Part shown: piece by piece, positions 6,863-14,123 of the stretch
How positions within the stretch are numbered: the stretch's first letter is position 1
Layout of the letters: every line of letters starts with the position of its first letter
Assembly (NCBI GenBank): GCA_017513525.1
Contig: JAFXFC010000015.1
Span: forward strand, 115,035-179,034
Source of the DNA: Clostridia bacterium
GTDB taxonomy: Bacteria; Bacillota; Clostridia; Oscillospirales; Acutalibacteraceae
Length of the DNA: 64,000 bases
Reading direction: 5' to 3'
The notes under the pieces: model-generated
What the model was told of the DNA's origin: nothing
Seen by the model: only the letters and a program-made list of their open reading frames with translations
Database searches by the model: none
Program-made: the position numbers and the translations under genes

Positions 6863-8920
6863 CTACCAATTATCATAATATTTATTCGCAGCACTTCCTT
6901 TTTTTCTTGAAGTGCTTTTATGTGAATTCAGTGCTTTAACGCTTATTGAAGGGGGTAAGCTTTCATTTCTTGCAGCTTTCAAATGACGGTCTATTTCGTC
7001 AAGATTTACGGGGAGCGCCTTAAATGCAGCCATTGCATAGTTACGGCAGTCAAGAGGCTCATTTCTTTCGTGCCCCGGTATCTTTTCCCATACCCACGGT
7101 TGCTTCTTATTTGCCCGATATACAAGATGTTCCGATAAAAGCCCCTTGAAATATGCAGTACCGTATTCATCAGTTTTCGGGAAATGACAGTATTTCGAAC
7201 CGGGAGTCTGAACTCTCAGATTATCCATTATGATCTGTTTGCCAGAATCAACACCGATTTGATACTGCCAACAAGTACCGACTGCTCTTTGATTAATTAC
7301 TATTTTTTGCTGTTTCGGAGGCGCAGTAAACGGTTTATCGGGACCGTACATACCTTTAATGCAAAAAACTTTTTTGCTGACACGGGCTCGGCACTGCAAA
7401 CGGACATCCTGAGTAAAGTGACCGCCTTCATCAACAAATGTCATTGATATCCGAAGTCCCTTTTCATCCTCAAAACGGTATATATGATCAATCACATTAT
7501 CAAGAGCTGCCCAGGTTGCCTCTTCATCCGGACGACCCATTATAATACCTTTTCTGATACCCCATGTTTCACCGAAATGACCGTGTCCCACGACTTCATA
7601 TTCAAGACGGTTATCCTGTGTATCGACTCCGCATGTAAGAACAAGAACACCTTCGGGAAGCTCAGCGGTATATTCTTCACGTCTTGCCATAAGAGAATCT
7701 TCATCCTCTATCTCTCCCCTGTCTTCCCATAACTCGCCGAAACAGGTATTATAAACTACTTGCATTTTCTTTGTACTGCCGTAAGCATTTAAGAACTTTC
7801 GGATAATAGATTCCCATGAAGCCCAAGAGCTTACAAAGGCATTAAGCCAGAAAGACCTTGTTCCCGTTTTATATGCCTCGGGATTTTGTGCTTCCCAGCG
7901 TGCCGGCTGTTTTTTCATTTCTGCTTCCGAAGAAACAGAACCGCACCCGGGACAGACATAATAAATATCAGTAACCGTATATGTCTTCTTACCTGCCGCA
8001 ATCTTTTCTGCAGATTCATATCTTATATCCGCCCAGCGGATTTCATGATATTCACCGCAGTTCGGGCATTGCGATTTCCAGCGTTCCATGGTACCTGTTG
8101 AAAAGGCCGCTTCAATAGCACTTGCATTTTTTATTGTCGGTGTTGATACTTCAACCGCCTTTGCATTATAGAAAGTAGTTTGTCGTGCCATTGCAAGATC
8201 CCACGGATCACCTTCATTACCTGCAGACAATGCCCAGCGGTCTCTTTCGTCACCGAAAACATATCTTATAGGCTTCGATGCAAGTGCGTGAGCTTCCGTC
8301 GAACCGCACATTGTAAGTATTCCGCCGGGATAAGTCTTTTGCAGTATTGTATTGCCAGTATCTCTGCTTTTCGGATCGCTTACTTTCTTCCTGAGTGTAG
8401 GACAGTCTCTTATCATCGGAGCTATTCGGAGTTTTGAATATTCTTTTGCATCAATCGTTGTAGGGTGCACGAAAAGAATACTTCCGGGATCTTCGTCAAT
8501 GATATATCCTATTGCATTATTAATAAACTCTGATTTTCCGACCTGAGAAGCGGCAACCATAACTATATGCCTTACCGCAGGATCCGTAAATGCATCCATA
8601 GGCTCCTTAAGATACGGTGTTCTGCTCGTTCTCCACGGTCCCGGTTCTGCGGCGCTCTCTGCAGATAACCGCCTTTTCTTTTCCGCCCATTCTGTGACGG
8701 TAAGATTATCAGGCGGGGCAAAACTCTTAATAACCTCATCTACGGCAACATTTAACTTACGAGCCCGTTTTTCTTCCGACCTGCTTACATCAGTATCTGC
8801 ACATTCATCTTTTGAGCAACTCTCCTTTTTTCCTATGTCTTCAATATCAAATAAAGCAGCTCTTTCTTCCGAACGGTTATTTTTTTCAGTCGTAATTCTT
8901 TCATTTATAACTTCTTTCAC
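6863..8920 (-). CDS. Terminase large subunit, GpA family
   Basis: A 685-residue packaging motor and cos-cleaving nuclease. The ATPase region carries a Walker A-like VAASQVGKSEF (about residue 126), the Walker B-like stretch YVFGDERDRW, and a CPNCG...CPGCGS zinc motif that is characteristic of GpA relatives. The nuclease half follows, with VLTCGVDTQDNRLEYEVVG and the later FVDEGGH. The start is GTG at 8920 with a poor ribosome binding site and a T7 run just upstream, so the exact start is uncertain. GpA-type terminases cut at cos sites, which implies a cos near the small subunit gene. Confidence 0.93.
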   Translation of the reverse strand: MKEVINERITTEKNNRSEERAALFDIEDIGKKESCSKDECADTDVSRSEEKRARKLNVAVDEVIKSFAPPDNLTVTEWAEKKRRLSAESAAEPGPWRTSRTPYLKEPMDAFTDPAVRHIVMVAASQVGKSEFINNAIGYIIDEDPGSILFVHPTTIDAKEYSKLRIAPMIRDCPTLRKKVSDPKSRDTGNTILQKTYPGGILTMCGSTEAHALASKPIRYVFGDERDRWALSAGNEGDPWDLAMARQTTFYNAKAVEVSTPTIKNASAIEAAFSTGTMERWKSQCPNCGEYHEIRWADIRYESAEKIAAGKKTYTVTDIYYVCPGCGSVSSEAEMKKQPARWEAQNPEAYKTGTRSFWLNAFVSSWASWESIIRKFLNAYGSTKKMQVVYNTCFGELWEDRGEIEDEDSLMARREEYTAELPEGVLVLTCGVDTQDNRLEYEVVGHGHFGETWGIRKGIIMGRPDEEATWAALDNVIDHIYRFEDEKGLRISMTFVDEGGHFTQDVRLQCRARVSKKVFCIKGMYGPDKPFTAPPKQQKIVINQRAVGTCWQYQIGVDSGKQIIMDNLRVQTPGSKYCHFPKTDEYGTAYFKGLLSEHLVYRANKKQPWVWEKIPGHERNEPLDCRNYAMAAFKALPVNLDEIDRHLKAARNESLPPSISVKALNSHKSTSRKKGSAANKYYDNW

Positions 8921-8947
8921 ATCAAAAAAAGTACTCTTTCATATTTA

Positions 8948-9682
8948 TCAGGCTTCCTTATTTTCGGATGAAGCGTTTCCGGTTTCATCTTTTTCCGAGT
9001 AATCCCATTCACGGCGGCTTCGTGCCCTTTCTTTATATTGGCGAGGATCATATTTATAACGGGATAATTCATTGAGAACAAAGTAAATTTCTTTCTTTAT
9101 TATTTCAGCAGCGGCGGCAGCACTCCCTGCGGCAATAACATCAACAGCAAGTCTTCCGGGAAGAGCCATAAGCATACCTCTTACAGAAAAAACAAGATCC
9201 GAAGTCAGGGCTGCTACATCTTCGGAACGGTGCATCTTGCCGTCAAGCTCATCTGCTTCCATTTCTGCAATACGAGCTTTTGACCTCTTATAAAGTGCCT
9301 CTGCTGCAAGCTTCTTTTTCTCAGTCTCTTTTTCATCAGCGGATATATCACTTTTAGAAATAAAAGTTATATACCTCTGAACACTGTCAGATAAATTAAA
9401 ACGCCCTCTCCGAACAGCTGTTATCGTCCCGTCCTGTGCCATTTGCTGCACTCTTCTGGCGGTAACTCCCAATATAGAGGCAAGTTCAGTAGAACCAACC
9501 TCAGTATCGGCATTTATCTTAACTGAAGAGTTTTTTGCAACTGAAGTATTTTTTTCCGCTGAATTATTTTTTTCCGCTGAATTATTTTTTTCAACTGACG
9601 TATTTTTTGCAGTTGAAGTATTTTTTGTAACCGAAATACTATTTTCAGAGAAATTGTTACCAGACTGTTTACTTTTTGTCAT
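8948..9682 (-). CDS. Terminase small subunit (Nu1-like)
   Basis: A 244-residue DNA-recognition subunit. After an Asn/Ser-rich repeat region (residues 20-55) comes a winged helix-turn-helix, STELASILGVTARRVQQMAQ, of the Nu1 type that recognises cos, followed by a long helical oligomerisation part. The start at 9682 is preferred over an upstream ATG at 9793 because a strong GGAGGGGG site precedes it. Downstream is the large subunit. The repeat region is unusual for the family and is listed separately. Confidence 0.82.
   Translation of the reverse strand: MTKSKQSGNNFSENSISVTKNTSTAKNTSVEKNNSAEKNNSAEKNTSVAKNSSVKINADTEVGSTELASILGVTARRVQQMAQDGTITAVRRGRFNLSDSVQRYITFISKSDISADEKETEKKKLAAEALYKRSKARIAEMEADELDGKMHRSEDVAALTSDLVFSVRGMLMALPGRLAVDVIAAGSAAAAAEIIKKEIYFVLNELSRYKYDPRQYKERARSRREWDYSEKDETGNASSENKEA
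9518..9625 (-). repeat. 18-bp tandem repeats encoding a hexapeptide
   Basis: Six imperfect copies of an 18-base unit inside the small terminase gene encode hexapeptides of the form KN-T/S/N-S-x-x (KNTSTA, KNTSVE, KNNSAE twice, KNTSVA, KNSSVK). Such slippage-prone repeats can change copy number. They form a probably disordered linker ahead of the DNA-binding domain. Confidence 0.85.
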
Positions 9683-10033
9683 ACGCCCCCTCCTTCCTGC
9701 TGTCTTTTTGCTTATTGATTCATTTCGTTTTTGAGAAAGATTCATTTTACGAAATTTTTCAGAAGTCCGTTTCGCATTTATAAAGCAGTTCAAATATACA
9801 TTTTTTCGAAATCAACTTCTTCTGAGAGTCACTATTCCGAAATCGAAAAAATCAATACAATGTTTTAATTAAAATTTAAATCGCACGAGTATACACGACT
9901 CACATTTTCTTTTTATGCTTTTTCATAAATTTCACACACATTAGATACTTTTTATCAATAAAAAACCTCTCATTTGCACTCAAATTTACATAAATTCGTA
10001 ACGAAATCCCGAATTTTTTCTTCCAGAACTACA

Positions 10034-10080
10034 CGACACCCGGGGTCATCGGCCCCGCAAGCCTCTGGGAGGGTGTGTCA
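10034..10080. other. GC-rich dyad, candidate cos/packaging region
   Basis: A sharply GC-rich island in an AT-rich 700-base gap upstream of the small terminase gene, where cos lies in lambda-type phages. It contains an outer dyad GACACCC/GGGTGTGTC (10035-10041 with 10071-10079) around an inner GGGG/CCCC dyad (10042-10045 with 10053-10056). Its position and symmetry fit a cosN candidate, but the same features could be an RNA structure in the late leader. No end sequencing supports it. Confidence 0.35.
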
Positions 10081-10102
10081 CAGTACCTTTTAGCGTATTC
10101 AA

Positions 10103-10191
10103 AAGCCAGTGGCAGGACTTGCACCCGCATTTTTACACAGTGAACTTCACTTTGTGAGGTGTAATGTTTTTCTCTTAAACTAAACTGGCTT
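10103..10191 (-). tRNA. tRNA-like cloverleaf with enlarged anticodon loop (possible tRNA-Val CAC relic)
   Basis: Read on the minus strand, an 8-bp acceptor stem (AAGCCAGT/ACTGGCTT) encloses a D-like arm (GTTT/AAAC), an anticodon-like stem (TTACAC/GTGTAA) and a T-arm (GCGGG-TGCAAGT-CCTGC). The anticodon loop is 20 bases rather than 7. Removing a 13-base palindrome (AGTGAAGTTCACT) would leave a canonical CTCACAA loop with anticodon CAC. No CCA is encoded and T55 is replaced by G. It may be a decayed phage tRNA, an interrupted one, or a tRNA mimic. Confidence 0.45.
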
Positions 10192-10221
10192 ATAAATCAA
10201 AATATATTAAGATATATTTTT

Positions 10222-10267
10222 CGGCAATAAATAAAGCCCAAGACAATACACCGATTGTCTAAGGCTT
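10222..10267 (-). terminator. Minus-strand hairpin terminator
   Basis: The arms AAGCC-x-AAGACAAT and ATTGTCT-x-AGGCTT (10234-10267) form a long hairpin. On the minus strand it is followed by the T-rich TTATTTATT. It lies upstream of the tRNA-like element, and probably insulates the late region from leftward transcripts entering from the early genes. Confidence 0.65.
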
Positions 10268-10305
10268 AAAAAATAAAAAATATTGCAAAAAGTTAAAAAA
10301 AACTC

Positions 10306-10334
10306 TTGACTTATCACGCATTGTGTGATATAAT
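10306..10334 (+). promoter_or_regulatory. Promoter with overlapping ATCAC/GTGAT operators
   Basis: TTGACT (10306-10311), a 17-base spacer and TATAAT (10329-10334). The dyad TATCAC-N7-GTGATA fills the spacer, and a second GTGAT/ATCAC dyad spans the -10, so three half-sites alternate across the promoter. This is a strong candidate for repression by a dimeric regulator, perhaps the XRE protein encoded at 10700. A leader hairpin GTAAGG/CCTTAC follows at about 10344-10360. Confidence 0.8.
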
Positions 10335-10384
10335 TAAATCACAGTAAGGGAAGACCTTACGAGTAATAAAGAAAGGAGAACGCA

Positions 10385-10504
10385 ATGGCTAAGAAAAAGA
10401 AAAGCAGTTATGAGTCAACAATCGCAAAGTTAGCACTCATAACCGCAATACTTACTTTGATAAGCAATATAATTGAGATAATCAATAACTTGCTTAACAA
10501 GTAA
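10385..10504 (+). CDS. 39-residue single-span membrane peptide
   Basis: A short ORF with a good ribosome binding site (GAAAGGAG) behind a consensus promoter. The product begins MAKKKKSSYES, with a basic N-terminus, then a hydrophobic helix (IAKLALITAILTLISNII), and ends in LLNK. Size and layout resemble holin-like or type I toxin peptides, but the family is not certain. A stable GC-rich hairpin follows immediately, and then a second membrane peptide. Function unknown. Confidence 0.65.
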   Translation: MAKKKKSSYESTIAKLALITAILTLISNIIEIINNLLNK

Positions 10505-10509
10505 CAAAA

Positions 10510-10542
10510 CTTCGGGGAGTGGGAACACTCCTGCTCCCCAAG
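10510..10542 (+). other. Stable hairpin between the two membrane-peptide ORFs
   Basis: CTTxGGGGAG (10510-10519) pairs with CTCCCCAAG (10534-10542), with an inner AGTG/CACT extension. There is no T-run after it, so it is a structural or processing hairpin rather than a clear terminator. It would separate the two small ORFs on one transcript. Confidence 0.6.
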
Positions 10543-10582
10543 GTTATGATAACAAATTTTCTTACCATTGTCAAACATCAAT

Positions 10583-10678
10583 ATGCTTGATATTATTCAG
10601 ATTATTCTTTCGTCTGTTTCTATTGTTCTGTCTGTTGCCATTATTGTTATGTTCATCAGAAACAGAAAAAGTAACTAA
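10583..10678 (+). CDS. 31-residue hydrophobic peptide
   Basis: MLDIIQIILSS followed by a hydrophobic stretch and the basic tail RNRKSN, so one predicted membrane helix with the C-terminus inside. No strong ribosome binding site precedes it, so translation could depend on coupling or structure. It lies 21 bases before the XRE gene on the same strand. It could be the second component of a small toxin-type module, but that is inference from size and context only. Confidence 0.45.
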   Translation: MLDIIQIILSSVSIVLSVAIIVMFIRNRKSN

Positions 10679-10699
10679 AGCAAGAAAGGTAAAGTAACT

Positions 10700-10882
10700 A
10701 TGACACTAAAAGAGGCTCGTTTACTTGCAGGTCTTACACAACAGGAAATGAGTGAGCAGCTCGAAATTCCAAAGCGAACAATCGGTAGTTGGGAAGACGG
10801 AAGTCGTCAATGCCCTCCGTATGTTGAAAGGTTAGTTATAAAAGAGCTGCTTCGCATTGCTGAAGCAAAACATGACAAATAA
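10700..10882 (+). CDS. Small XRE-family regulator
   Basis: A 60-residue helix-turn-helix protein: LKEARLLAGLTQQEMSEQLE then IPKRTIGSWEDG is a classic Cro/CI-type domain with almost nothing outside it. It is the last gene of the plus-strand islet that starts at the operator-rich promoter 10306-10334 and is followed by a strong terminator. It probably autoregulates that promoter. Its ribosome binding site is AAAGG. Confidence 0.85.
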   Translation: MTLKEARLLAGLTQQEMSEQLEIPKRTIGSWEDGSRQCPPYVERLVIKELLRIAEAKHDK

Positions 10883-10888
10883 GAATTT

Positions 10889-10919
10889 GCAGGGTGCTTT
10901 GCCCTGCTTTTCTTTTTTT
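10889..10919 (+). terminator. Intrinsic terminator after the small XRE gene
   Basis: GCAGGG (10889-10894) pairs with CCCTGC (10902-10907), followed by TTTTCTTTTTTT. It closes the 10385-10882 transcript. Confidence 0.9.
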
Positions 10920-10966
10920 CCACGATATCATAATATCACAGAAATATTGCCCCACAGTACCACATT

Positions 10967-11356
10967 TTATTTTTTTTCTGATAAAATGCTAAAAAATTTA
11001 CGGCGAGTTTTGTAAAAAGAGTTTCGGGATAGAAAACAATCAAGGTACTCATAACGAACACCATAACAGATGTTCTGAATAAGAGCTGCTGATATACTGC
11101 TATTATTATTACTTGCCTCGTTTGCACTGCTTTCTATCATCTCAATATATTCCCTGTATTTGCCTGCTTTTATCGCACGCTTTTCCGTAGGTGCTGACAC
11201 TTCATTCTGCCGTGGCATATCTGAAGCTGTGATAGGCGGATATATGTAGCAGTTCTTTAATTCACGCTTATAATCTTCTATCTGTTTACAAAAAGCAAGC
11301 AGCTCCTTATATCGCTCAGAGGAAATTCCGGGATAACGATATATATATTCACGCAT
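10967..11356 (-). CDS. Putative phage late transcription regulator (RinA/ArpU-like)
   Basis: A 129-residue protein, last gene of the early operon, a position often taken by late-gene activators. The C-terminal part has helices ending in a sigma-4-like helix-turn-helix (LDCFLSRNSFYKTRRKFFSI). The N-terminal part is charged, with a short Pro-rich linker. The regulator call comes from the C-terminal helix-turn-helix-like motif and the gene order; the exact family is uncertain. Confidence 0.5.
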   Translation of the reverse strand: MREYIYRYPGISSERYKELLAFCKQIEDYKRELKNCYIYPPITASDMPRQNEVSAPTEKRAIKAGKYREYIEMIESSANEASNNNSSISAALIQNICYGVRYEYLDCFLSRNSFYKTRRKFFSILSEKK

Positions 11357-11369
11357 TTTTCAAACTCCT

Positions 11370-11579
11370 TTACCCGTAAACAATAAATCTGATTGCAGCA
11401 CGAAGGCGCACTAAAAACCTGCCTTCATATTTGATGCACGGACAGCCCTTCTTTCTAATGGAGCCGTCAACACCGCATCTTATGTATCCGTTCTCAGACT
11501 CTGCCGCATATCGGCAACGCTCCTTGTCTTTATGAGCTCCCACACGGCAGCGAAGAATTTCTATTGCCTTATCAATCAC
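11370..11579 (-). CDS. Hypothetical phage protein with Cys pairs
   Basis: A 69-residue basic protein containing four or five cysteines (RCRVG, RCRYA, RCGVD, GCPCIKYEG), possibly zinc binding. The GTG at 11579 is preferred to an upstream GTG at 11588 because the latter lies inside the GGAGG site. The end of the preceding gene overlaps its start. Not recognised. Confidence 0.6.
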   Translation of the reverse strand: MIDKAIEILRCRVGAHKDKERCRYAAESENGYIRCGVDGSIRKKGCPCIKYEGRFLVRLRAAIRFIVYG

Positions 11580-11868
11580 TTTCCTCACCTCCCGTCATTC
11601 TTGTACTGCAATGAGGGCAAAAATTTGATCCCAACAGCGAATAAGGATTTGAATTACTATCCGTTCCGAGATTGTCATTCTTACATTCGCATTCGCTGCA
11701 GTGCCATGCTCCGATTCCAGAATCATATATCCACTCTCCATGTCTCGCTTTCATAACATCGGCGGAACTCACAAAACCGTGGGCACATTCATCAACGGTC
11801 ATATTTGTTTCCTCGTCAATATGAAATTTACACACATCATAATGAAAACAATTATTGCAAGTTGCCAT
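11572..11868 (-). CDS. Cys-rich zinc-ribbon-like phage protein A
   Basis: A 98-residue protein starting MATCNNCFHYDVC and containing a second pair of knuckles (WHCSECECKND and FCPHCSTRM), so probably two zinc sites. The start at 11868 follows a GAGGGG site. The N-terminal C-x2-C-x5-C motif recurs in the next two upstream genes, which suggests a tandem paralogous set. Function unknown. Confidence 0.7.
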   Translation of the reverse strand: MATCNNCFHYDVCKFHIDEETNMTVDECAHGFVSSADVMKARHGEWIYDSGIGAWHCSECECKNDNLGTDSNSNPYSLLGSNFCPHCSTRMTGGEESD

Positions 11869-11872
11869 TACT

Positions 11873-12022
11873 TCACCCCTCTTTCTGCGGTGTGTATCTA
11901 CGGCAAATTTGCTCAACATAATTACAAAGCTTTGCAACAGGTTCACCTGGAACAACCTCTATTTTTATCTTTTTGTTTTTATTGCATTCATCATAATTTT
12001 TGCACTCTCTACAAGTTGCCAT
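11873..12022 (-). CDS. Cys-rich small phage protein B (49 residues)
   Basis: Begins MATCRECKNYDEC and ends RRYTPQKEG. Two further cysteines lie near residues 33 and 40. Its ATG overlaps the stop of the upstream gene (TAATG), and its own stop lies in the ribosome binding site of the next gene, so translation is tightly coupled. It is a short paralogue of its neighbours through the N-terminal C-x2-C-x5-C motif. Confidence 0.65.
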   Translation of the reverse strand: MATCRECKNYDECNKNKKIKIEVVPGEPVAKLCNYVEQICRRYTPQKEG

Positions 12023-12372
12023 TACATCTCCGCTCCTTTCAATGCTTGTATTCTTTCTTCTGCTTTTTCAGCATTATAAAATTGTTCTGTAATATCTATA
12101 AGCGTGTAACTGCTCTTTGATTTATCTTTATAAACAACCGCAAATTTGCCATTATGAGAAGTACGCTTTTTATCAAATTTTCCGTCTTTTATAAACTGCT
12201 CTACCATAGCAACGCAAGGGGTAACGATAACATCAGTGGCAAGGATAAAATGCTCGCATTTAGGAGTTTCTTCTTTCAAAACTACTTCCCTTATGAAGAG
12301 CTGTTGTTTCAAAACATTTGCACATACTTGAAAATGAAAACAATCCTTGCATTGTTCTTTAACTTCAATCAT
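12022..12372 (-). CDS. Cys-rich phage protein C
   Basis: A 116-residue protein starting MIEVKEQCKDCFHFQVC, the third member of the tandem Cys-motif family. A further Cys (TPKCEHF) and a long basic C-terminal part follow. The start at 12372 is used because the ATG at 12393 is followed by the GGAGGAGG site that serves the later one. It overlaps the end of the ASCH gene by 8 bases. Function unknown. Confidence 0.65.
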   Translation of the reverse strand: MIEVKEQCKDCFHFQVCANVLKQQLFIREVVLKEETPKCEHFILATDVIVTPCVAMVEQFIKDGKFDKKRTSHNGKFAVVYKDKSKSSYTLIDITEQFYNAEKAEERIQALKGAEM

Positions 12373-13000
12373 CGTTCCGCACCTCCTCCACATAACACCA
12401 ACTCTGCGGCGCTCTTGTTATTGGAATATGTCCATTGACATATTCACAGTCATAATCATATTCTGATGAATTTACTCTTTGATATTTGAGATGTTCACAG
12501 ACTTCACATTTTAATTTTTCGCATTTACGGTAAAACTCATATAATTCTTTTGGCTTATCATAGATTTTAAGATTGGAAATGTGCCAGCCGAATAATTCCT
12601 TACCGTTAGAATACTTCAAAAGTTCTTCACGTTTAATGCAACCTTGCTGTTCTGCTATATCTGCATTTGCCATTTCACAATGACTGATAATACCGTCACA
12701 AATAAATTCACCGATAATTTTGCCGTTTAAAAAGTTATTTTCGTCGTATTCGTCATCGCCGTAACTCATTAACTCTACCGAACAACCGCATTTAATTTCG
12801 CCATTCGGCAAGCGGTATAAATCTTCGTTACTAAGTCTCATACCGCCACAGTTAAAAAACTGTTTGTTTTTCGTGCAATAGATATAACACTTAAACGGAC
12901 CGTCAATTTTTGGTCTTGTTTTTCTTATTTCAAGAAATTTTTTTAATAAAAGAATAAGCAAACACCATTCCGGGCGAATACTGATTAATACAGCCTTCAT
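12365..13000 (-). CDS. ASCH/PUA-like domain phage protein
   Basis: A 211-residue protein. The N-terminus, MKAVLISIRPEWC then KKFLEIRKTRPK and FKCYIYCTK, follows the ASCH-domain pattern common in Firmicutes phage proteins, a beta-barrel thought to bind RNA or modified nucleotides. The usual glycine of the GKKTxEVRKTRP motif is replaced by leucines (LLLKKFLEIRK), so the pocket may be altered. The C-terminal 60 residues add a CEVC zinc-like motif. It has an AAGGAG site 8 bases before the ATG. Confidence 0.75.
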   Translation of the reverse strand: MKAVLISIRPEWCLLILLLKKFLEIRKTRPKIDGPFKCYIYCTKNKQFFNCGGMRLSNEDLYRLPNGEIKCGCSVELMSYGDDEYDENNFLNGKIIGEFICDGIISHCEMANADIAEQQGCIKREELLKYSNGKELFGWHISNLKIYDKPKELYEFYRKCEKLKCEVCEHLKYQRVNSSEYDYDCEYVNGHIPITRAPQSWCYVEEVRNDD

Positions 13001-13048
13001 TACATCACTCCTTTTCTAAAAAAGAAATAGCTTCTTTTTCTGCATCAG

Positions 13049-13831
13049 TCAGCACTTGCATACTGTTTTGCCAACATTAACACTCCTTTTCTTTTTATTT
13101 GGTGGGATAAACATCTTCACCGTTAAATACTGATGGCGGTTATAATCGTTGTAGAACGGTTCGGCTGACACGAAGGTGTATCCATCGTAAATGCCTTCCC
13201 ATAATGCAGGGTCATTACACATCTTAGCCATAGCATTTACTGTTTTCTGTGAAAATGCCTCATCTCTCGTTTCAACCTCAGGTTGACGCAGGTTCCTTGA
13301 AGCTTGAAAAAACTTACTGCCGATAGGCTCCTTCATGTGATACCTTGCAAGAGCTTCTATTCCATCTTTATCAAATTCAAGTGGACTGAAATGTACAATA
13401 CCCCTTGCCCACAGATTTCTGATTTCTTTTATCCCTAAATCTCCGGAAATAACAATATGATGATGATATCTGCCTTTTCGAGTGCCTTTTTCAGTAGCTG
13501 CGATATATTTCAGTTCAGGAAGCCCTTTTTTCTTTCTGAGTCTCTTAAGCCTTCTGATAAAATTACGAAGCTCCTTTAGTGCAGCATCATCGTCTTCGGG
13601 CAATGTATTCTTTCTGTATGTAAGCTCAATTTTATAATCCTCAGTCGTAAAATTTGTGTTCATCAGCCTAATAAGCTTCTTTTCCGCATTTTTACGATTA
13701 AGTTCTTTTTGACATTCGGAAGTTTCCTTATATCTTTTTCGTCTCTGCCCTGCACGGCCGAAGACGGGATATATATCTATTTCAAGATAGTTGCCGCTAT
13801 AATATCTCTTTTCACGATAAAAACATCTCAT
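13049..13831 (-). CDS. HUH-endonuclease replication protein (rolling-circle Rep type)
   Basis: A 260-residue protein whose centre reads GRYHHHIVISG (His at 123-125), the HUH motif of relaxase/Rep nucleases. Tyr164 in ALARYHMKE is the likely nucleophile. The conserved opening REKRYYSGNYLEIDIYPVF and the basic middle part fit the replication-associated (G2P-like) proteins found in Firmicutes prophages. It would nick one strand at an origin. A four-tract G-quadruplex motif lies about 75-100 bases upstream of its start on the same strand. Confidence 0.8.
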   Translation of the reverse strand: MRCFYREKRYYSGNYLEIDIYPVFGRAGQRRKRYKETSECQKELNRKNAEKKLIRLMNTNFTTEDYKIELTYRKNTLPEDDDAALKELRNFIRRLKRLRKKKGLPELKYIAATEKGTRKGRYHHHIVISGDLGIKEIRNLWARGIVHFSPLEFDKDGIEALARYHMKEPIGSKFFQASRNLRQPEVETRDEAFSQKTVNAMAKMCNDPALWEGIYDGYTFVSAEPFYNDYNRHQYLTVKMFIPPNKKKRSVNVGKTVCKC

Positions 13832-14123
13832 CTTCTTTACTTCCTTCTGACTTTACTCTTATACCGGGGAGAGGGGAAGCACAAAGAAACGAGAAAGAAA
13901 AACATCTCCCCCTCTCCCTCGACCCACTCCCCCTCTGTTTTTCTTTCCTATTGTGGGGGGAGAAAATATTTTTATTTTTGCCCTGTCCTATCTTTACTTT
14001 GGTCGTTAAGTTAATATTGATTACAAGGTCAAAATTTAAAGGACTGTGCCTTTATTTTTCATCCCATATATAATGTAAAAATATTAAAAGAACCGACATA
14101 AAAGGCATTTGCTATATAGCTTC
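13832..14123. other. Intergenic region with G-quadruplex motif
   Basis: No gene is seen here. The minus strand carries four G-tracts (complements of 13908-13912, 13916-13918, 13923-13925 and 13929-13933) with loops of 3, 4 and 3 bases, a canonical quadruplex pattern. A GGGGGG tract on the plus strand (about 13955) could instead pair with a neighbouring C-tract. A TATAAT (14069-14074) lies further on, with no good -35 element. Confidence 0.6.

Noticed and set aside
8921..8945. Programmed frameshift at the T7 run before the large terminase
   Set aside because: The small ORF that would feed it is only six codons and has no conserved sequence; a GTG start is simpler.
10889..10919. Terminator for the minus-strand early operon
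   Set aside because: The T-run is on the plus strand only, so it serves the small XRE gene; the minus-strand stop signal is the hairpin at 10222-10267.
13001..13060. A 17-codon ORF overlapping the end of the HUH Rep gene
   Set aside because: It has no ribosome binding site of its own, is very short, and shows no family or conservation signal by eye.
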